DNA from: Thermoflexales bacterium
Lineage (GTDB): Bacteria > Chloroflexota > Anaerolineae > B4-G1 > SLSP01
Direction: 5' to 3'
Assembly: GCA_015486785.1 (NCBI GenBank)
Contig: WFQZ01000280.1
Span: 1-7,202 of the forward strand
DNA: 7,202 bases
A program made the translations under genes and the position numbers. This document shows positions 5,674-7,202 of the stretch, in pieces. The notes beneath the pieces are model-generated. The model did no database searches. It saw only the letters and a program-made list of their open reading frames with translations, and was not told where the DNA came from. How positions within the stretch are numbered: position 1 is the stretch's first letter; each line of letters begins with the position of its first letter.

Positions 5674-7202
5674 GCGGAACGATGATCCTGGCCCTGCTGA
5701 AGTGGTACGTTGCAATGCAGCTTCTGGCTCTGGCGGGATTGCCGTTAGCGTTTTCCTGGCTGCGAGCTTTGCCCTCGCGCGGCTATGCTGCCGCCAAAGC
5801 CCTCGGCTTGCTGCTGACCGGCGTGCTGCTGTGGTGGGCTGAGACCCTGCACCTGTGTCCCAACTCGCTGCCCGCGATCTTCGCCTCCGTCGGCGCGACC
5901 TTCCTCGGCGGCATGTGGCTCCTGCGCCGCGAGGAGCGCGGCGTGCTGGCGGCCTGGTGGCGCGAAAAACGCGCCTTCGTCCTGACCACCGAAGCCCTGT
6001 TCCTGCTGGCCTTCATCGTCTGGGCCTTGGTGCGAGCCTCACAACCGCGCATTGAGACCGCCGGCGGCGAAAAATGGATGGAGATTGCTTTCCTCAACGC
6101 CATCTTGCGTTCCCCCACCATGCCCCCCAATGACCCGTGGCTTTCTGGATTCGCCATTTCCTACTACTACCTGGGCTATTTCCTGCTGAGCCTGCTCACC
6201 CGCTTGACCTCGCTCCCGGCCACGGTGGCCTTCAACCTTGGCAACGCCGCTTGGTTTGCGCTGGCGGCAGTCACTTCCTACGGCATCGTCTATGACCTGC
6301 TGCCGCGCCGTGACGTGCGGCGTCCGTTGCTGGCCCCCTTAATGCTGCTGCTCGCGGGCAACGGCGAGGCTTTCCTGGAAGTGCTGCACGCTCGCGGCCT
6401 GCTGCCCGCCTCGTTCTGGCACTGGCTTGATATTGTGGACTTGAGCGCGGCCCCGCAGCCGCCCTTCACCTGGCGGCCCACGCGCTACATGTGGTGGTGG
6501 CGTGCCTCGCGCGTGCTGCACGATTACACCCCGTGGCACACGCACCAAGAAGTGATTGACGAATTCCCGGCCTTCAGCTTCCTGCTGGGGGACATGCACC
6601 CGCACTTGCTGGCCTTGCCCTTCGTCCTGCTGGCGATTGCCCTGGCTTTGAACCTCTACCGCAGCCGCGTCACCTTGCGGCGTGATTGGCTCTCTCTATC
6701 CGGCTACGCGCTGATCCTCGGCTCGCTGGGCTTCCTCAACACCTGGGATTTCCCCATCTACTGGGCCTTGCTGGTCGGCGCGCTGATCCTGGGATCGTGG
6801 GCCGCCTCCGAGCGCGACGCGCTTTGGGAGCACGCCTGGCGGTTGCTGCCCCAAGCGGCCTGGTTGGGCGTGCTCAGTGTGCTGGCCTACTTGCCCTTTT
6901 GGATCGGATTGCGCTCTCAAGCGGGCGGCATCCTGCCCAACGTCTTCAACGCCACGCGCTTGGTGCATTTCGGTGTGATGTTTATGCCGCTGCTCTTGCC
7001 GCTCGCCGGATTGCTGATCGCCGCCGCCCGGCGCGTCCGCCTCTCGTGGACGAACGTGCTCCTGTGGAGCCACGCCCTGCTGCTGGCGGTTTTCCTGGGC
7101 AGCCTGCTGATCGGCGCGGCCACGGCTCTGCCCTACCTGCACCTCATCTTGAGCGGATCGCCCATTGCCGGGCTGACCCTTTCTCCGGCGGACGCGGGCG
7201 CG
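5670..7202 (+). CDS. DUF2298 (Chlor_Arch_YYY) polytopic membrane protein, 3'-truncated
   Basis: A very hydrophobic multi-helix membrane protein running off the window end, with 511 codons visible and no stop. Family signatures are clear: ETAGGEKWMEIAFLNAILRS (129-148), MPPNDPW (151-157), the eponymous YYY in AISYYYLGY (162-170), DEFPAFSFLLGDMHPH (297-312) and LNTWDFP (356-362). Biochemical function is unknown to me. Conserved acidic and His residues near membrane loops (E134, D155, E298, D308, H310, H312) recall GT-C glycosyltransferases, so a lipid-linked sugar transfer role is an inference. The ATG overlaps the cyclase stop as ATGA. GGAG (5664-5667) is only 2 bases from it, so a start at Met5 (5682) is possible. 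The gene looks richer in G+C than its neighbours, with many C/G-ending codons. Translational coupling to the upstream sensor is likely. Confidence 0.88.
   Translation, partial: MSGTMILALLKWYVAMQLLALAGLPLAFSWLRALPSRGYAAAKALGLLLTGVLLWWAETLHLCPNSLPAIFASVGATFLGGMWLLRREERGVLAAWWREKRAFVLTTEALFLLAFIVWALVRASQPRIETAGGEKWMEIAFLNAILRSPTMPPNDPWLSGFAISYYYLGYFLLSLLTRLTSLPATVAFNLGNAAWFALAAVTSYGIVYDLLPRRDVRRPLLAPLMLLLAGNGEAFLEVLHARGLLPASFWHWLDIVDLSAAPQPPFTWRPTRYMWWWRASRVLHDYTPWHTHQEVIDEFPAFSFLLGDMHPHLLALPFVLLAIALALNLYRSRVTLRRDWLSLSGYALILGSLGFLNTWDFPIYWALLVGALILGSWAASERDALWEHAWRLLPQAAWLGVLSVLAYLPFWIGLRSQAGGILPNVFNATRLVHFGVMFMPLLLPLAGLLIAAARRVRLSWTNVLLWSHALLLAVFLGSLLIGAATALPYLHLILSGSPIAGLTLSPADAGA

Noticed and set aside
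6696..7142. 148-codon minus-strand frame within the DUF2298 gene
   Set aside because: It is extremely Gln/Arg/Gly-rich and overlaps conserved DUF2298 sequence, so it is an antisense artefact of GC-rich Leu/Ala codons.
1..7202. CRISPR array, tRNA or rRNA genes, insertion sequence ends or prophage genes
   Set aside because: No spaced direct repeats, cloverleaf-like segments, rRNA-like stretches, transposase motifs or terminal inverted repeats were seen by eye. Almost all of the window is coding on one strand.

Overview
The window looks like chromosomal DNA of a Chloroflexota bacterium, probably Anaerolineae-like. The main reason is the last gene, a DUF2298 ("Chlor_Arch_YYY") membrane protein of a family known chiefly from Chloroflexi and Archaea. 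The large membrane-anchored GAF/PAS/cyclase protein and the mid-to-high GC content fit this assignment, which is an inference from protein families and not from a marker gene. All supported genes lie on the + strand and form two transcription units.

Unit 1 (1-2760) is the 3' part of a CUT1-family ABC importer operon resembling the glycerol-3-phosphate/glycerophosphodiester (Ugp) system. It contains a 5'-truncated substrate-binding protein (ugpB-like, 3-899), permease ugpA (1016-1903) and permease ugpE (1906-2730). The 116-bp gap between ugpB and ugpA holds two tandem hairpins with the same CCGCCGG apex. The permease genes are 2 bp apart, and the unit ends at a strong intrinsic terminator (2734-2760). 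No ATPase gene (ugpC/msmX type) is in the window, so it is either upstream or supplied from elsewhere.

Unit 2 starts after the terminator with a possible extended -10 promoter. Its first gene is a 937-residue multi-domain sensor protein (2860-5673): a membrane segment, an extracytoplasmic PDZ-like segment, about nine further membrane helices, GAF, PAS, and a C-terminal class III nucleotide cyclase domain. That cyclase domain keeps both metal-binding aspartates but has lost several substrate and transition-state residues. The stop codon overlaps the start of the DUF2298 membrane protein (5670 to the window end, truncated) as ATGA, so the two are probably translationally coupled.

The first unit is an ordinary nutrient importer. 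The second, an atypical cyclase-like sensor coupled to a GT-C-like membrane protein of unknown function, is the most interesting part of the window.
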